DNA of 43,121 nt from the NCBI GenBank assembly GCA_947174785.1, contig CAMWKG010000013.1, forward strand, positions 1 to 43,121. Reading direction: 5' to 3'. Below, in pieces: positions 1 to 8,851 of the stretch. The position numbers and the translations under genes are program-made. Source of the stretch: an uncultured Mollicutes bacterium. GTDB taxonomy: Bacteria > Bacillota_I > Bacilli_A > Acholeplasmatales > Anaeroplasmataceae. The stretch's first letter is position 1; each line of letters begins with the position of its first letter. Below the pieces are notes generated by a model, which ran no database searches, had not been told where the DNA came from, and worked only from the letters and a program-made list of their open reading frames with translations.

Positions 1-745
1 GATGATGTCCACATTCACATTCTTCTTCGTGGTGATGATGATGTCCACATTCACACTCTTCATCGTGATGGTGATGATGTCCACACTCACATTCTTCTTC
101 GTGGTGGTGATGGTGTTCATGTTCAAGATCTTCTAATAATTCATGTAAAAAGTTATCGTGAATTCCTTCATATGCTTTACATAATTCTTCATCAGTTAAA
201 GCTGCTATTGGCGTGGTAACCAATACAGCATCGTGATTATGCTCTCTAATAATATCTAAAGCTTCAGTTACTTTTTCTTCTTTTGCAACATCTGTTCTTG
301 AAAGAATCACAGTATGAGCAGATTTGATTTGGTCTAAAAAGAACTCTCCAAAATTCTTAGAATACATCTTTGCCTTAGATACATCTACCATACACACAAG
401 AGCATTTAGATTATGTTCTAAATGTGCATCAGCAACAGCCTGAATAATATCAGAAAGCTTGCCCACTCCAGATGGTTCAATTAGGATACGGTCAGGATGG
501 AATTTTTCTACAACCTCATTTAAAGATTTAGAAAAATCTCCAAAAAGGCTACAACAAATACAGCCTTGAGATAATTCTTTAATATCTATTTTGGAATCCG
601 CTAAAAAGTCAGAATCAACGGAAACCTCACCAAATTCATTCTCAATGAGTACAACCTTTTCCTTCTTTAAATTTGTATTTAAAAGACGTTTAATAAAGGT
701 GGTTTTTCCAGCCCCTAAAAAACCTGAAATAATATCTATTTTCAT
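1..745 (-). CDS. CobW/G3E-family GTPase with His/Cys-rich repeat tail (3' end cut by window)
   Basis: Putative cytoplasmic metal chaperone GTPase of the G3E/CobW group, which deliver or insert metals such as Zn, Co or Ni. The start is ATG at 745 behind AAAGGAG. Visible motifs are Walker A GFLGAGKTT near residue 7, ENEFGEV (switch region), the metal-binding GCICC motif that defines the CobW group, and EPSGVGK. The last visible ~38 residues are at least three copies of a 12-residue unit, HHHHH-[ED]EE-CECG, running off the window edge, so the C-terminus is unseen. His-rich tails are known in this family; the regular CxCG alternation is distinctive. It lies 61 bp downstream of the GH3 gene on the same strand and may be read through from it. 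The metal specificity cannot be told from sequence. Confidence 0.93.
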   Translation of the reverse strand, partial: MKIDIISGFLGAGKTTFIKRLLNTNLKKEKVVLIENEFGEVSVDSDFLADSKIDIKELSQGCICCSLFGDFSKSLNEVVEKFHPDRILIEPSGVGKLSDIIQAVADAHLEHNLNALVCMVDVSKAKMYSKNFGEFFLDQIKSAHTVILSRTDVAKEEKVTEALDIIREHNHDAVLVTTPIAALTDEELCKAYEGIHDNFLHELLEDLEHEHHHHHEEECECGHHHHHDEECECGHHHHHEEECECGHH

Positions 746-806
746 AATAAATCACTCCTTTATCTTTTATATTATATACCATTTTTGCATTTTTTTAAAT
801 AAGTTG

Positions 807-3110
807 TTATTGTTTTACTTTTTTCATTCTTTTATCTTTTTTTAAGAAGCGAATCATACCTCTTAAAATCTTACCATTTAGGATATCTACAATTCCTTCG
901 AGCTGATAATTTGTTTTTTGAAGCCCCATACCAATCATACGAATAGGTCCTGTTAAAAAGGTATACTGATTCATCTCAAATTCTTCTTTTGTTTTGCTTC
1001 TTTTCTTTAAAGCTTTAAGACCAAAATAAACGAATACTTTGCCTATCCATTTGGTTTTTACATCTATCATAGGAGAGTTTAAAGTAAAAGGATACTTCTT
1101 AGGTAAAGGTTCGATAGCCTTACCACATAGCTTTTCAAAATCTTGTTTTGTGATTTCTTTTACACTCTTTAAATTGTGATACACTGTTATAGGCTGAACT
1201 TTCATAGGTTGGTCAACCTTATATTCTTTAGATAATAAAATGTTTCTGCTAGAAGTACCAAGCTCTAAAACATAAGTACCACCACTCATCATAAACCTCT
1301 TTTTAGAAACATCATAATATTCAAAGAAAGAATTTTGAATTTTAAATATGATTTCTGCTTCTTCATTGGGAGCAAGTTCAATCTTTTGAAAGGCTTTTAA
1401 TTCTCGTATAGGTCTAACCAGCTGTTCATTTAGATCTCTCACATAAAGCTGAACAACCTCTTTCCCCTTATATAGACCCGTATTTTTTATCCTTGCAGAT
1501 AAGACATCTTCCTTAATTTGGAAATCTGAAAGTTCAAATTGCGTATAGGATAACCCATAGCCAAAAGGAAATAAAGGTTTTATTCCTACCTTGTCATAAT
1601 ACCTGTAACCTACAAAGATGGATTCTCTATAATACGTTTGATATACAGATTTCCCAAAATCATAGACAGGACTATCCTCTAATCTTTCAATCCATGTCTC
1701 TGCTAAATGCCCTGACGGATTTGTCTTATTATATAAAATATCAAATAAGGCAGAGGCACTTGCCTCTCCTGCAAGATAAGTTAAAACTAGACCAGAAACA
1801 GCATCTATAAAAGGAAGCTCTACAACAGAACCTGTAGTCAAAACAACAATCACCTTAGAATGCAATTTTGAAAGCTCACATACTAGCTCTATATCCTCTT
1901 CATCTAGCTTTAGGTCCTTACGATCTTTCCCCTCAATTTCTTTTGAAGATGATAAACCAACAAAAAAGATTACTTTATCCATTTGTTTAACTTCATCTGT
2001 AATCGTATCAAAATATTCGAACTGAATTTTTTCTTTTCTTAAACAATCTAAAAATGAATCAACATGCTTCGGATTGACCTTACTGCTTCCTGCTCCTTGA
2101 ATACGGATATTAGGATTGCCAATAATACCAATTTTTTCTTCTTTGTGAAGAGGTAAAACCTGACCTTCATTTTTTAACAAAACAATGCTTTCTAAGGCAG
2201 CCTCTTTCGCAAGTTGGTGAAAAGAAAGATTCTTTTTATCTTGAAAGCTAGGTCTAGCCTGATAAAGATGTAACACAGATTCCACTGCCTGATTTAGGAT
2301 TTCTTCAGATAAGCTTTTATTTTGAACAGCTTCTATAATATCTAAGTAGCTTAAGCTGCCTGGCATTTCTAAATCTAGTCCTGCCTTCAAAGCATTAACT
2401 CTATTTGAAACTGCTCCCCAATCGGAAATAACTGTGCCTTCAAATTTAAATTGTCCTCTTAAAATTTCTTTTAACAGAACTGGATTTTCACTTGCTAAAG
2501 TACCATTTACTTTATTATAGGAACACATAATGGCTTTTGGATTAGCTAGAGCTATTGCAATTTCAAAAGGCTTTAAATAAATTTCAAATAAGGCTCTTTC
2601 ATCTATTATAGAGTCATTGACCATCCTCGCATATTCTTGATTATTACATGCAAAATGCTTTATACACGCTAAAACATTTTCACTTTGTACTCCTTGAATA
2701 AACCCACTTGCTAAACTTCCTGCAAGATAGGGATCCTCTGAATAGTATTCAAAATTTCTTCCACATAAAGGACTTCTTTTTATATTGACGCCTGGCCCGA
2801 GTAACATATCAACCTCCTGGTCAATGCATTCTGAAGCTATGGCTTTACCTACATTAAATAAAAGCTTTTCATCAAAGCTACAAGCCAAGCAGGATGCGGT
2901 TGGAAAACAGGTTGCCGGAATAGAATCCTTTAATCCTGCTTCTTTTCCGCCGTTGTTCTGCATTCTAACACCATGTGGACCGTCTGTCAAACACAATTCT
3001 TTTTTACCTAAAAAAGGGTAGGTGTGCCAAAAGTCAGCGCCTACCAATAATTTAGCTTTTTCTTCTAATGATAAATTCTTTATTATTTCTTTTATATCAT
3101 TTAAAATCAT
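807..3110 (-). CDS. Glycoside hydrolase family 3 beta-glucosidase
   Basis: Retaining exo-glycosidase, probably a cytoplasmic beta-glucosidase or beta-xylosidase; no signal peptide is visible. Order: GH3 N-domain (about 10-285) with KHF at 151-153 and nucleophile D230 in the SDWG motif; GH3 C-domain (about 310-525) with probable acid/base E393 in IEGKDR; fibronectin-III-like domain (about 535-610); and a C-terminal extension of over 100 residues rich in basic and hydrophobic residues with no function I can name. The 767-residue length fits the family. Its ATG lies inside the end of the TIR gene (14-bp overlap) with no strong ribosome site of its own, so translation is probably coupled. Substrate (glucoside or xyloside) is undetermined. 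Confidence 0.95.
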   Translation of the reverse strand: MILNDIKEIIKNLSLEEKAKLLVGADFWHTYPFLGKKELCLTDGPHGVRMQNNGGKEAGLKDSIPATCFPTASCLACSFDEKLLFNVGKAIASECIDQEVDMLLGPGVNIKRSPLCGRNFEYYSEDPYLAGSLASGFIQGVQSENVLACIKHFACNNQEYARMVNDSIIDERALFEIYLKPFEIAIALANPKAIMCSYNKVNGTLASENPVLLKEILRGQFKFEGTVISDWGAVSNRVNALKAGLDLEMPGSLSYLDIIEAVQNKSLSEEILNQAVESVLHLYQARPSFQDKKNLSFHQLAKEAALESIVLLKNEGQVLPLHKEEKIGIIGNPNIRIQGAGSSKVNPKHVDSFLDCLRKEKIQFEYFDTITDEVKQMDKVIFFVGLSSSKEIEGKDRKDLKLDEEDIELVCELSKLHSKVIVVLTTGSVVELPFIDAVSGLVLTYLAGEASASALFDILYNKTNPSGHLAETWIERLEDSPVYDFGKSVYQTYYRESIFVGYRYYDKVGIKPLFPFGYGLSYTQFELSDFQIKEDVLSARIKNTGLYKGKEVVQLYVRDLNEQLVRPIRELKAFQKIELAPNEEAEIIFKIQNSFFEYYDVSKKRFMMSGGTYVLELGTSSRNILLSKEYKVDQPMKVQPITVYHNLKSVKEITKQDFEKLCGKAIEPLPKKYPFTLNSPMIDVKTKWIGKVFVYFGLKALKKRSKTKEEFEMNQYTFLTGPIRMIGMGLQKTNYQLEGIVDILNGKILRGMIRFLKKDKRMKKVKQ

Positions 3111-3975
3111 CTTTTATACACCAAAACTTATAAAATAAAAATGCAACTAAAAATATGATACTTATCCAAGAACAATCAAAATCAAAGAAATGATTAATAA
3201 AGATTACTATAACAGAATCCAAGGCTGTAATGAATACAGAGTAGAAAAGGGATGCAAGTAAAGCTAACCAAAGATTAATTTTAGAATATCTCAATACAAA
3301 AGCAAACAAATAAAATAAAAGGAAAAACATAGAATTGATAGACACAGAGGAAATGTAATATGGCGCTACCACATACATAGTAACACATAACAAGCCTATC
3401 GCTAAACCACCTTGAATGAAATATACAATTTTATTGTTCCAATAAGAAAGAACCAATAAACAAGTGATACCAACGAGCACACAACCATATCTATAATCTA
3501 ACGATAAATTTAAGAAATCTAGACCAGCCAATAAAGCCATTAAGGAAAAGATAACCATTAAACCGATATTGAGCAATGGTAATCCTAATATCTTTTCCTT
3601 TTTAGCTTCTTCATTTATAAAATAGTGATCTAAAGGCAGTTCTTCTAATGTATGATATACATCATTTTTAACGTGATACTCCTTATGCTGCTGCCAATCC
3701 GTATCATCTAAAGTTATATAAAGAATCTCCTTATGATATCTTCTGGCAGTTTCAAGCTGATACAAAACCCAATCATCTAATAAGCATGCCTCACTCAGCA
3801 AGCAAACAATCAATCTTGAATCCTTAATTTCTCTTGCAATGGTTTCTTTCCAATCTGCATCTTTAGGAACAAGCTGGTCAAACCAAACCTCATAGCTTTG
3901 GGTTTTCAATGCTTTATAATATTCAATTGCCGTTTTACGGTTATGTACCTTATAAGAAATAAAAATATCATTCAT
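3097..3975 (-). CDS. TIR-domain protein with C-terminal membrane helices
   Basis: 292 residues. Residues 1-120 form a TIR-like domain: DIFISY at 3-8, the VWFD strand, W42, DSRLIVCLLS (52-61) and W69. Residues 131-285 are five or six hydrophobic segments (about 131-153, 160-178, 183-204, 213-230, 234-258, 269-285), so TIR would face the cytoplasm on a membrane anchor. Catalytic TIR NADases carry Glu four residues after the Trp equivalent to W69 (SARM1 WVHKE). Here that position is Gln73, with a Glu only at 75, so NADase activity is doubtful. Start ATG has an excellent AAGGAGG site. It sits 25 bp after the ABC permease gene and overlaps the GH3 gene, suggesting one transcript. Function unknown; a defence role is not supported by neighbours. 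Confidence 0.85.
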   Translation of the reverse strand: MNDIFISYKVHNRKTAIEYYKALKTQSYEVWFDQLVPKDADWKETIAREIKDSRLIVCLLSEACLLDDWVLYQLETARRYHKEILYITLDDTDWQQHKEYHVKNDVYHTLEELPLDHYFINEEAKKEKILGLPLLNIGLMVIFSLMALLAGLDFLNLSLDYRYGCVLVGITCLLVLSYWNNKIVYFIQGGLAIGLLCVTMYVVAPYYISSVSINSMFFLLFYLFAFVLRYSKINLWLALLASLFYSVFITALDSVIVIFINHFFDFDCSWISIIFLVAFLFYKFWCIKDDFK

Positions 3976-4000
3976 ATTGAAAACCTCCTTACATAAAATT

Positions 4001-6460
4001 TTATTCTACAGACTTAAGCGATTCAACCATCTTAATTTTCTTCATTTTAGGAATAAATAACAATAATACAATACCTACAAATACTGCTGTAATTAAGAAG
4101 GCATATAAATAATTTAAACCACCTAATGCTGTAGAAAAGCATTGACCAGGACTTGAAATCTGTTTAATAACAAATAAATTCAGAAGTGGTCCTAAGCCAA
4201 AACCAAAAAGAATTCCAAAAATACTCATTAGGATAATCTCCCTATAAATGTATCCCAATACTTCCTTCTTTTGATAGCCCAATACTTTTAAAGTAGCTAT
4301 CTCCTTTATACGTTCATTGATATTGATATTTGTTAGATTGTAAATGACAATAATCGCCAAAAGTCCTGAACAAAGAATAATGACAACAATGATAAGACTT
4401 ATTCCGTTAGATAAGGATGCATAAAGCTCCTTTGTTTGATTTAAATCAGATACAGAAGCTACACCTTCCACTTCATAAACCTTTCTAACTATTGTATCAT
4501 AATTTTGGCTATCTATAGCACCTAATTTCAAAAAAATAGTATTTTCTTTTTCATCAGTCCTTTTCGTAATGATGTAATTACGAATATAATTATCAAATAC
4601 AGAATGAACTTTAAATTCCTTTTCCTTGCCATTAACATCTACTACAATAGAGCTTCCCTTTCTTAAATGAAAATTTTTTGCAAGCTGTGAAGAAATAATT
4701 ACAGAATCCGTTGGTATCTCCTTGACTCCTAAACTCATATAATCCAACAAAGTATCCTCTGCATATAAGATATCAATAGAATATTCCTTATTCTTTTTTA
4801 ATTTGCCTTCTTCCTTATACAAGTACGTAATCTCACTGTCTTGTAAAAAATCTAATTTGACCTCACCTTGAATAGATAAGGAGAAATCATACTTTAAAAC
4901 CTCTTCAAATTGTACAGTAGATGCTGAGGATAAAGAATCTCTCAATCCCAGTCCAACAATCATTAAACCTGTACATCCGCCTACCCCTACAATCATCATA
5001 ATTAAGTTTCTTTTAAAACGAAAAATATTCCTTATAGAGGATTTGTATTTGAATTTCAATCTTTTCCAAATAAATCCTATGCGCTCCAAAAGAATTCTTC
5101 TTCCAGCCTTAGGAGCCTTAGGAACCAATAAAGCATTTGGCTTTTCCATTAAAGATTTTAAACATACGGCAATCATTACTACAAATATAGTTGCACTCAT
5201 AGAAACAGAAGAAAATAGAACACACCAGGCATACCAACTAAAATGGCCTTGAGGCATAATGAATAAAGAACAATAACAATAATAAATTGCCATAGGTAGT
5301 CCATATACACCTAAGAATAATCCTCCTGCTGAACCAATCAAACAAGCAAATAAAGCATATACAAAATATTTATTTAATATTCTAAGATTAGAGTACCCTA
5401 AGGATTTTAATGTTCCAATAGAACTTCTATCCTCTTGAACAAGTCTAGTGACAGATGTTAAAGCAATTAAAGCAGCAATGAAAAAGAAAAAGAATGGAAA
5501 TACAACAGCAACATTATTGACTTTATTCGCATTCGCATCAAATGAAACATAACTCAAATTACTTTTTCTATCTAGCACATACCATTTCATTTCTGTAAAC
5601 TGCTCGTCTACTGATTTTTTAATTTCTTCCGATTGAGCTTCTAAAATAGAATCTACCATGCTATCTGGAAGATTAGGACTGACCTCTAATATCTTTTTTC
5701 TTGCTTCTTCTTTAGCAGTAGCATATAAGCTATCCATTCGCTTTTCTATATAAGAAATAGATAATTCCTCCAGTTTATCTTCTACTGGTTCTATAAATTC
5801 AAAATATGCTTTTTTGAAGGAATGTAGCTCTTTAGCTCCATCAACAGTAATGACAATATCTGTTATAGGAGCAGAGAAAAAGGCTTGATCTAAATACAGA
5901 ATCGCATCTAAATTGCCATCTCCTATTTGTGTCGTTTCCTGCATGCGGTAATAATACATTGGGGAGTTACAGATTCCAACAATGGTATAGGTTATACCAT
6001 CAACCAGGATTTGTTGATGAATAGGATGCTTATCTAAAAATATACCCATATTTTGGACAACACATTCTGTGCTTGTTTTAGGATATTCTCCTTCAATCAA
6101 AGTAAGCTGATTCAGCTTAGCCTCAAAAGAATTTACGATACGCCGTGTAGTAATTTCTACACCCTCAAAATATGTTTTAAAATCCATAGAAGAAAATTCT
6201 TCTATTTCTTTAATTTCTTTTACATCTGTCTTTAAAGAAAGAATATCGTCCTTAGAAAAACCGATTGTACTTTTTATGCTTATATCATATAGATTAGTCT
6301 CATCATAATAGCGTTCCATGGAATCCTGTAAATCTGGAGTTGCAGAAAGGAGACCAATCAAAAATCCAACGCCTAATGCCATAATTGCAACAATGGCAAT
6401 CAAACGAGTTAGATTCTTTTTGAAATCTCTTAGGATGGTTTTTATGAATGTTCTTTTCAT
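4001..6460 (-). CDS. ABC transporter permease, duplicated FtsX/MacB type
   Basis: Membrane subunit of an ABC transporter, about 819 residues. An N-terminal helix (LIAIVAIMALGVGFLIGL) is followed by an extracytoplasmic region, an FtsX core with three helices near the middle, a second helix (MIVGVGGCTGLMIVGLGL), another extracytoplasmic loop and a second FtsX core at the C-terminus containing ININERIKEIATLKVLGY, a hallmark of the family. ATG at 6460 is chosen because the upstream alternative in frame is a TTG overlapping the ATPase stop; the gap to that stop is 4 bp. Family members act in peptide or lipid extrusion or in antimicrobial-peptide resistance; no sensor kinase pair is adjacent, so the substrate is open. 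Confidence 0.92.
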   Translation of the reverse strand: MKRTFIKTILRDFKKNLTRLIAIVAIMALGVGFLIGLLSATPDLQDSMERYYDETNLYDISIKSTIGFSKDDILSLKTDVKEIKEIEEFSSMDFKTYFEGVEITTRRIVNSFEAKLNQLTLIEGEYPKTSTECVVQNMGIFLDKHPIHQQILVDGITYTIVGICNSPMYYYRMQETTQIGDGNLDAILYLDQAFFSAPITDIVITVDGAKELHSFKKAYFEFIEPVEDKLEELSISYIEKRMDSLYATAKEEARKKILEVSPNLPDSMVDSILEAQSEEIKKSVDEQFTEMKWYVLDRKSNLSYVSFDANANKVNNVAVVFPFFFFFIAALIALTSVTRLVQEDRSSIGTLKSLGYSNLRILNKYFVYALFACLIGSAGGLFLGVYGLPMAIYYCYCSLFIMPQGHFSWYAWCVLFSSVSMSATIFVVMIAVCLKSLMEKPNALLVPKAPKAGRRILLERIGFIWKRLKFKYKSSIRNIFRFKRNLIMMIVGVGGCTGLMIVGLGLRDSLSSASTVQFEEVLKYDFSLSIQGEVKLDFLQDSEITYLYKEEGKLKKNKEYSIDILYAEDTLLDYMSLGVKEIPTDSVIISSQLAKNFHLRKGSSIVVDVNGKEKEFKVHSVFDNYIRNYIITKRTDEKENTIFLKLGAIDSQNYDTIVRKVYEVEGVASVSDLNQTKELYASLSNGISLIIVVIILCSGLLAIIVIYNLTNININERIKEIATLKVLGYQKKEVLGYIYREIILMSIFGILFGFGLGPLLNLFVIKQISSPGQCFSTALGGLNYLYAFLITAVFVGIVLLLFIPKMKKIKMVESLKSVE

Positions 6461-6464
6461 ACCA

Positions 6465-7166
6465 TCACCACTCAATCTCTTCTATTGGTACAGGATGTTC
6501 GTTATAATACTCTTCTTCAACAGTACCATTTTTTACACGTATCACATGATCTGCCATTTTCGTAATTGCTGCATTATGAGTAATTACGATGACTGTCTTA
6601 GAGGTTTGTCTGCAGGTATCGTGCAAAAGCTTCAATATACTTTTACCAGTCTGGTAATCTAAAGCTCCTGTAGGTTCATCACAAAGTAATATTTTAGGAT
6701 TTTTAGCAATAGCTCTTGCAATACTTACACGCTGTTGTTCTCCACCAGAAAGCTGAGCAGGAAAATGATTCAATCGATCCTCTAAACCTACAGATTGCAA
6801 AACCTCTTTAGGATTTAAAGGCTCCTTACATATTTCAACAGCAATTTCAATATTTTCTAAAGCCGTTAAATTCGGCATCAAATTATAAAACTGAAAAACA
6901 AATCCAACATCATATCTTCTGTAATTCGTAAGTTCGCGGTCATTCATCTTGCTTACCTCTTTACCATCAACAAAAATGTCTCCAGAGTCACAGCCTTCCA
7001 TTCCGCCAAGCAGATTGAGAATTGTTGTTTTACCAGCTCCTGAAGGACCAACTATAACACAAAATTCCTTTTCCTTTATAGAAAAAGAAACCTCATTATT
7101 GGCAACAATTTCTTGACTTCCTGTAATATATTTTTTTGTTACATCTCGAAATACTACATACTCCAT
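6465..7166 (-). CDS. ABC transporter ATP-binding protein (MacB/LolD type)
   Basis: 233-residue nucleotide-binding subunit that partners the permease 4 bp downstream. Walker [10 protein letters not shown] near 41-49, Q-loop in [10 protein letters not shown], signature LSGGEQQR, Walker [13 protein letters not shown], and H-loop VITHNA are all intact. The [17 protein letters not shown] stretch is typical of the LolD/MacB/FtsE branch that works with FtsX-fold permeases. Start ATG is preceded by CTGGAGGACACAATT, a good ribosome site. First gene of a probable minus-strand operon ABC-TIR-GH3; I could not find a convincing -35 for its promoter in the 100 bp upstream. Confidence 0.95.
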   Translation of the reverse strand: MEYVVFRDVTKKYITGSQEIVANNEVSFSIKEKEFCVIVGPSGAGKTTILNLLGGMEGCDSGDIFVDGKEVSKMNDRELTNYRRYDVGFVFQFYNLMPNLTALENIEIAVEICKEPLNPKEVLQSVGLEDRLNHFPAQLSGGEQQRVSIARAIAKNPKILLCDEPTGALDYQTGKSILKLLHDTCRQTSKTVIVITHNAAITKMADHVIRVKNGTVEEEYYNEHPVPIEEIEW

Positions 7167-7268
7167 AATTGTGTCCTCCAGATTTTTTGTTTATATACAA
7201 TTTTACCATAAAACAACTTATTTTAAAATTGATTTTTATGATTTGATTCATAAAGTCTTAGCATCATT

Positions 7269-8144
7269 TTATAAATATTTTTTTAAATACTCCAAAAAGA
7301 TTTCAGCACATTTAGGAAAAACCTGATATTTCTTCCATGCAATATCTAAATGAGATTCTAGCTTAGGAGAGAATGGTCTAAAACAAAGCTGACTATTCCC
7401 ACTCGTATTGATGAGCTTATCTAATCCAATGGCATAGCCTACTCCTTCTTCAACAAGAATGGAGGCATTGTATAAAAGATTATAGGTGGCAACAATATTT
7501 AATTCTTCTGAACGTTTACAAAACCAATCTGTTATGATACTTTTGTCTAAGGAATGCTTAGAACGAATAATAGGCTTATCCCATAAATCTTTTGGGGTTA
7601 TATATTCTTTTTCTGCAAGCAAGCTATCCTTTCGCATAAGTACACCCCATATATCTGTTAAAGGCAAACGAATATAGTCATATTTTTCTAAATTCGCAGG
7701 TTCTATAAAAATGCCAAAGTCAATTAGTCCCTTATCAAGCTTTTCAGAAACGGCCTCAATATCTCCACTATACAAATGGAATTTAACACTGGGATAGCTT
7801 TGTTGTACATCATAAATAGCTTTGGCAATAAGCTCCATAGCGTAACTTTCTCCACCGCCGATATAAATGTCTCCAGATAGTTCTGTAACTGGAGAAATTA
7901 ATTCATTTTCTGTTTTGTTATACAAATCCATAATTTCTTCTGCACGCTTATAAAGCAATCTTCCAGCATCAGTAAGTGTGATTTTTCTACTTCCACGAAT
8001 AAAAAGAGGCTGACCTATTTCTTTTTCTAAATTTTGCATCTGCCTAGAAAGGTTGGGCTGTGTTATGTATAACGCCTCTGCTGCCTTTGATATACTTTCT
8101 TCTTTCACAACAGCAAGAAAATACTTTAATTCTCTTAATTCCAT
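7269..8144 (-). CDS. LysR-family transcriptional regulator
   Basis: 291-residue LysR-type regulator. The N-terminal winged helix-turn-helix (about residues 1-60) shows ELKYFLAVVKEESISKAAE and LYITQPNLSRQMQNLE, followed by a substrate-binding domain beginning around residue 90. The ATG at 8144 is preferred over an in-frame GTG 9 bp upstream because AGGTGAT lies at correct distance from the ATG. It is divergent from the acetyltransferase cassette and the 130-bp shared spacer holds a promoter for each side, the classic arrangement for a LysR protein controlling the divergent genes and itself. Effector unknown. It is less likely to control the ABC operon downstream on its own strand. Confidence 0.93.
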   Translation of the reverse strand: MELRELKYFLAVVKEESISKAAEALYITQPNLSRQMQNLEKEIGQPLFIRGSRKITLTDAGRLLYKRAEEIMDLYNKTENELISPVTELSGDIYIGGGESYAMELIAKAIYDVQQSYPSVKFHLYSGDIEAVSEKLDKGLIDFGIFIEPANLEKYDYIRLPLTDIWGVLMRKDSLLAEKEYITPKDLWDKPIIRSKHSLDKSIITDWFCKRSEELNIVATYNLLYNASILVEEGVGYAIGLDKLINTSGNSQLCFRPFSPKLESHLDIAWKKYQVFPKCAEIFLEYLKKYL

Positions 8145-8161
8145 AAGGATCACCTACAACA

Positions 8162-8191
8162 AATATAGCATAATTTAAATATGCTTGTCAA
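8162..8191 (-). promoter_or_regulatory. Promoter of the LysR gene
   Basis: On the minus strand TTGACA (8191-8186) and TATATT (8167-8162) are separated by 18 bp, with the LysR start about 18 bp further on. It is divergent from the plus-strand promoter at 8220-8248, leaving about 28 bp between the two -35 boxes where a LysR protein could bind. Confidence 0.65.
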
Positions 8192-8219
8192 TTATATATA
8201 ACCTATAACATATAAGTAT

Positions 8220-8248
8220 TTGAGATATATTTAATTTTAGCATAAAAT
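8220..8248 (+). promoter_or_regulatory. Promoter of the acetyltransferase cassette
   Basis: TTGAGA (8220-8225), a 17-bp spacer and TAAAAT (8243-8248), 27 bp before the acetyltransferase start. The A/T-rich DNA between this and the LysR promoter is the likely LysR operator, but I cannot define the half sites with confidence. Confidence 0.6.
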
Positions 8249-8274
8249 AGTATTATAAAAGGAAATGATACGAT

Positions 8275-8844
8275 ATGGATGAAAAAAGCTTCAAAGAAAA
8301 AATGAAAGAACAAATCTATATTCAAGCAAACTCAGAAATGCATTTGTATATGCATGATGCCTCCGAGCAGGCAAGAAAAATAACTATGGAAATGAATAGT
8401 ATATTTCATACTAAAGAGGAATTACAAGAGCTATTCTCAGAACTTACAGGTAAAATAGTAGATAAGAGTTTTGGCCTATTCCCACCGTTTTATACAGACT
8501 ATGGAAAAAACATAACAATAGGCAACAATGTATTTATTAACTCTGGGTGTTGTTTTCAGGATCAGGGTGGTATAGAAATAGGCAACAATGTATTAATTGG
8601 GCAACAGGTTGTCCTGGCGACTTTAAATCATGACTTAAATCCAAGTAAACGTGCTAATATGCTTCCGGCAGCTATCAAAATTGGAAATGATGTTTGGATA
8701 GGCGCTCATGCAACTATTCTTTCTGGAGTCACTATTGGAGATGGTGCAGTTGTTGCTGCTGGTGCAGTTGTTACAAAGAATGTAGAGGCAAACACTGTTG
8801 TTGCCGGTGTTCCTGCAAAAGTAATTAAGAAAATAGAGGTGTAA
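8275..8844 (+). CDS. Hexapeptide-repeat O-acetyltransferase (maltose/galactoside acetyltransferase type)
   Basis: 189-residue cytoplasmic enzyme predicted to move acetyl from acetyl-CoA to a sugar or similar hydroxyl. An N-terminal helical Mac-type segment (about 1-55) precedes a left-handed beta-helix of hexapeptide repeats ([52 protein letters not shown]). The likely catalytic His is in ATLNHDL near residue 122. [20 protein letters not shown] is the typical C-terminal end. First gene of the plus-strand cassette; the next gene begins 7 bp after its stop. The acceptor substrate is not deducible. Confidence 0.92.
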   Translation: MDEKSFKEKMKEQIYIQANSEMHLYMHDASEQARKITMEMNSIFHTKEELQELFSELTGKIVDKSFGLFPPFYTDYGKNITIGNNVFINSGCCFQDQGGIEIGNNVLIGQQVVLATLNHDLNPSKRANMLPAAIKIGNDVWIGAHATILSGVTIGDGAVVAAGAVVTKNVEANTVVAGVPAKVIKKIEV

Positions 8845-8851
8845 TATAAAG

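Noticed and set aside
1-120. Short-period repeat taken as a microsatellite or CRISPR-like array
   Set aside because: The 36-bp units are in frame and encode a regular metal-binding motif; there are no unique spacers.
3097-3975. TIR protein as part of an antiphage system such as Thoeris
   Set aside because: No ThsA-like or other defence gene lies nearby, and the catalytic Glu position is Gln.
4001-6475. Permease start at TTG 6475
   Set aside because: It overlaps the ATPase stop and ATG 6460 directly precedes the usual basic N-terminus.
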